This document shows positions 10,615-11,823 of a stretch of 11,823 bases of DNA, piece by piece. This DNA is from DATAFO01 sp046728935 (GTDB taxonomy: Bacteria; Actinomycetota; Thermoleophilia; Solirubrobacterales; 70-9): the NCBI GenBank assembly GCA_046728935.1, contig JBKPFS010000025.1, positions 1 to 11,823 on the forward strand. Reading direction: 5' to 3'. Position 1 is the first letter of the stretch. Every line of letters starts with the position of its first letter. The position numbers were made by a program, and so were the translations under genes. The notes beneath the pieces were generated by a model that was not told where the DNA came from, did not search any database, and worked only from the letters and a program-made list of their open reading frames with translations.

Positions 10615-11282
10615 GCCCCGCGACCCGCAAGGAGAAGCAGGCGGAGACGCGCTCGAAGCTGATGAGCTCGGCGAGCAAGCTGTTCTGCCGGCACGGCCTC
10701 GAACAGGCGTCGGTCGACGAGATCGCGCACGACGCCGGCTACACCAAGGGCGCCTTCTACTCCAACTTCAAGAGCAAGGAGGAGCTCTTCCTGGCGATGC
10801 TCGACGAGAAGTTCGCCGAGGAGCTGGAGCGGATCGAGGCGGCCCTGCGCACGGACGAGACGCCGGACGAGGCGGCGCGCCACGCCGGCGAGGACCTGAT
10901 GCGCTTCCTGCGCTCGGATCCCGAGTGGGAGCGGCTGTACCTGGAGTTCGTCGCCTACGCGGGGCGAAACGACGAGTTCCGCCAGGAGCTCCTGACCCGC
11001 TGCCGCGCGATGGACGATCGGCTGGCCGAGGTCTACCTGCGCTGGAGCAAGGCGATCGGCATCGAGCCCCCGATCCCACTTGCCGACATCACCTTGATCA
11101 CCTCGATCATGACCCAGGGCTACCTGATGTACCAGCAGATCGACCCCGACCTCGGCGAGGAGCTCTACGGCACGATGCTGGCCGCGTTCATGCTCGGGAT
11201 GCGCGAGATGTGGCGCGAGCAGGACCCCGAGGCCGTGCGGGCGCTCGAGCAGCGATACGACCAGACTCGGTCACCCGGTTGA
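10611..11282 (+). CDS. TetR/AcrR-family transcriptional regulator
   Basis: This 223-residue regulator has a TetR N-terminal HTH: RSKLMSSASKLFCRHG (14-29), ASVDEIAHDAGYTKGAFYSNFKSKEELF in the 33-60 region. The all-helical ligand domain runs from about 65 to 210 and is rich in Leu, Met and acidic residues. The ligand is unknown. ATG 10611 has AGGAG (10598-10602) 8 bases upstream and overlaps the cyclase stop by 4 bases. Two dyads in front of the cyclase gene are the likely binding sites, making this an autoregulated cyclase-regulator pair. The 3' end overlaps the convergent DUF559 gene by 12 bases, so there is no room for a dedicated terminator. Confidence 0.92.
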   Translation: MSPATRKEKQAETRSKLMSSASKLFCRHGLEQASVDEIAHDAGYTKGAFYSNFKSKEELFLAMLDEKFAEELERIEAALRTDETPDEAARHAGEDLMRFLRSDPEWERLYLEFVAYAGRNDEFRQELLTRCRAMDDRLAEVYLRWSKAIGIEPPIPLADITLITSIMTQGYLMYQQIDPDLGEELYGTMLAAFMLGMREMWREQDPEAVRALEQRYDQTRSPG

Positions 11283-11823
11283 GCTGAGGCGGCGGGCAAC
11301 TGCAGCGAGCGTCACCCGCACGCGCTCAGGTCCGAAGCGAACCTGGGCGTGGCTGAAGCGCAGGGGTGTGAGCCCTGCCGCCGTATGGGCCTGGTCCCTT
11401 AGCTGGTCCCGGGCCTGTTGTGCGGGCGTGCGGTGGTAGCGCAGTCCGTCCGTCTCCACCACGAGTCCGAGCTCGGGCCAGTAGAAGTCGACCTTGAAGC
11501 CGTTGACCCGCTGCTGGGTCTTGGGCAAAGGCAGTCCCGCCTCACGGGCAATCCGCAGGAAGCGGCGCTCCAGCTCCGAGTCGGTGAAGGGTGAGGGTTC
11601 GCCGGTCGAGCACCTCGCGCAGCGCGGGCACGCCACGCCTCCCCGGCACGGCCGCGAGCGCCGACCTACGCCCCTCGGGGTCGATCAGCTCCCGCTTGTC
11701 GGCGGCGTTGACCGCGGCCTCGAGCTCACCGGGGCGCACACAGGTGGCGAGGTCGATCAGCGTGCAGCTGGACGTCGTGACCGGGATGCCCAGGTGGCTG
11801 GTGATATCGGCGCTCGTCAGCGT
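11271..11823 (-). pseudogene. DUF559 (Vsr-like) endonuclease-domain protein, one frameshift, 5' end outside window
   Basis: Read from the right edge, the minus strand first gives an AbiEi-like linker block: HLGIPVTTSSCTLIDLATC, then VRPGELEAAVNAADKREL. It then shifts frame near 11587, and resumes as TDSELERRFLRIAREAGLPLP and the DUF559 core VDFYWPELGLVVETDGLRYH, with the Asp and Glu-x-Asp pattern of PD-(D/E)xK nucleases. Removing one A of the AA at 11587-11588 joins the parts into a smooth 183-residue frame (RRTLTLTDSELE). The frame is open to the window edge, so the start is missing. Such proteins are common and of unknown role in actinobacteria; relatives carry an N-terminal antitoxin-like winged helix. 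It converges on and overlaps the TetR gene by 12 bases. A sequencing error is as likely as true inactivation. Confidence 0.78.

Overview
The window is about 70% G+C by eye, uses many GTG and TTG starts and packs its genes with 1-15 base overlaps or gaps. The proteins look like those of a high-GC actinomycete-type bacterium. The CC...CxC ArsR, the ArsC with an N-terminal helical domain and the MOT1-type transporter suggest a deep actinobacterial lineage such as Thermoleophilia/Solirubrobacterales, but this placement is an inference from protein flavour only. The window is essentially an arsenic and molybdenum island.

Left part (1-2660): a truncated ArsR repressor on the minus strand diverges from a plus-strand cluster across a 60-base region with overlapping promoters. 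The cluster is arsC (LMW-phosphatase-type arsenate reductase with an N-terminal helical domain), an aquaporin-family channel, a small two-helix membrane protein and a calcineurin-like metallophosphoesterase. No ArsB or Acr3 pump is present. The channel is the obvious route for arsenite to leave the cell, as in AqpS/AqpN systems. As read, the channel gene carries three single-base losses and the small membrane gene one, so they are either decayed or mis-sequenced.

Centre (2703-9943): a second ArsR-family repressor (CVC motif) diverges from a long tight operon. The operon encodes a Tat-exported Rieske protein and a molybdopterin oxidoreductase of the arsenite oxidase type (aioB, aioA). It then carries a molybdenum-supply cassette: moaA (first step of molybdopterin synthesis), a Mop/TOBE molybdate-binding protein, a MOT1-type molybdate transporter, a DUF6457 small protein and a MOSC-domain protein. 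It ends in a truncated SnoaL-like gene. Together the two halves could reduce arsenate inside the cell, let arsenite out, and oxidise it again outside the cytoplasm for electrons, with the metal and cofactor supply co-transcribed with the enzyme.

Right part (9959-11823): a promoter with TetR-like dyads precedes a class III nucleotide cyclase and an overlapping TetR-family regulator, probably an autoregulated pair. A convergent DUF559 endonuclease-like gene runs off the right edge and carries a one-base insertion. No rRNA, tRNA, CRISPR array, insertion sequence or transposase was seen, and no gene-free stretch exceeds 100 bases.
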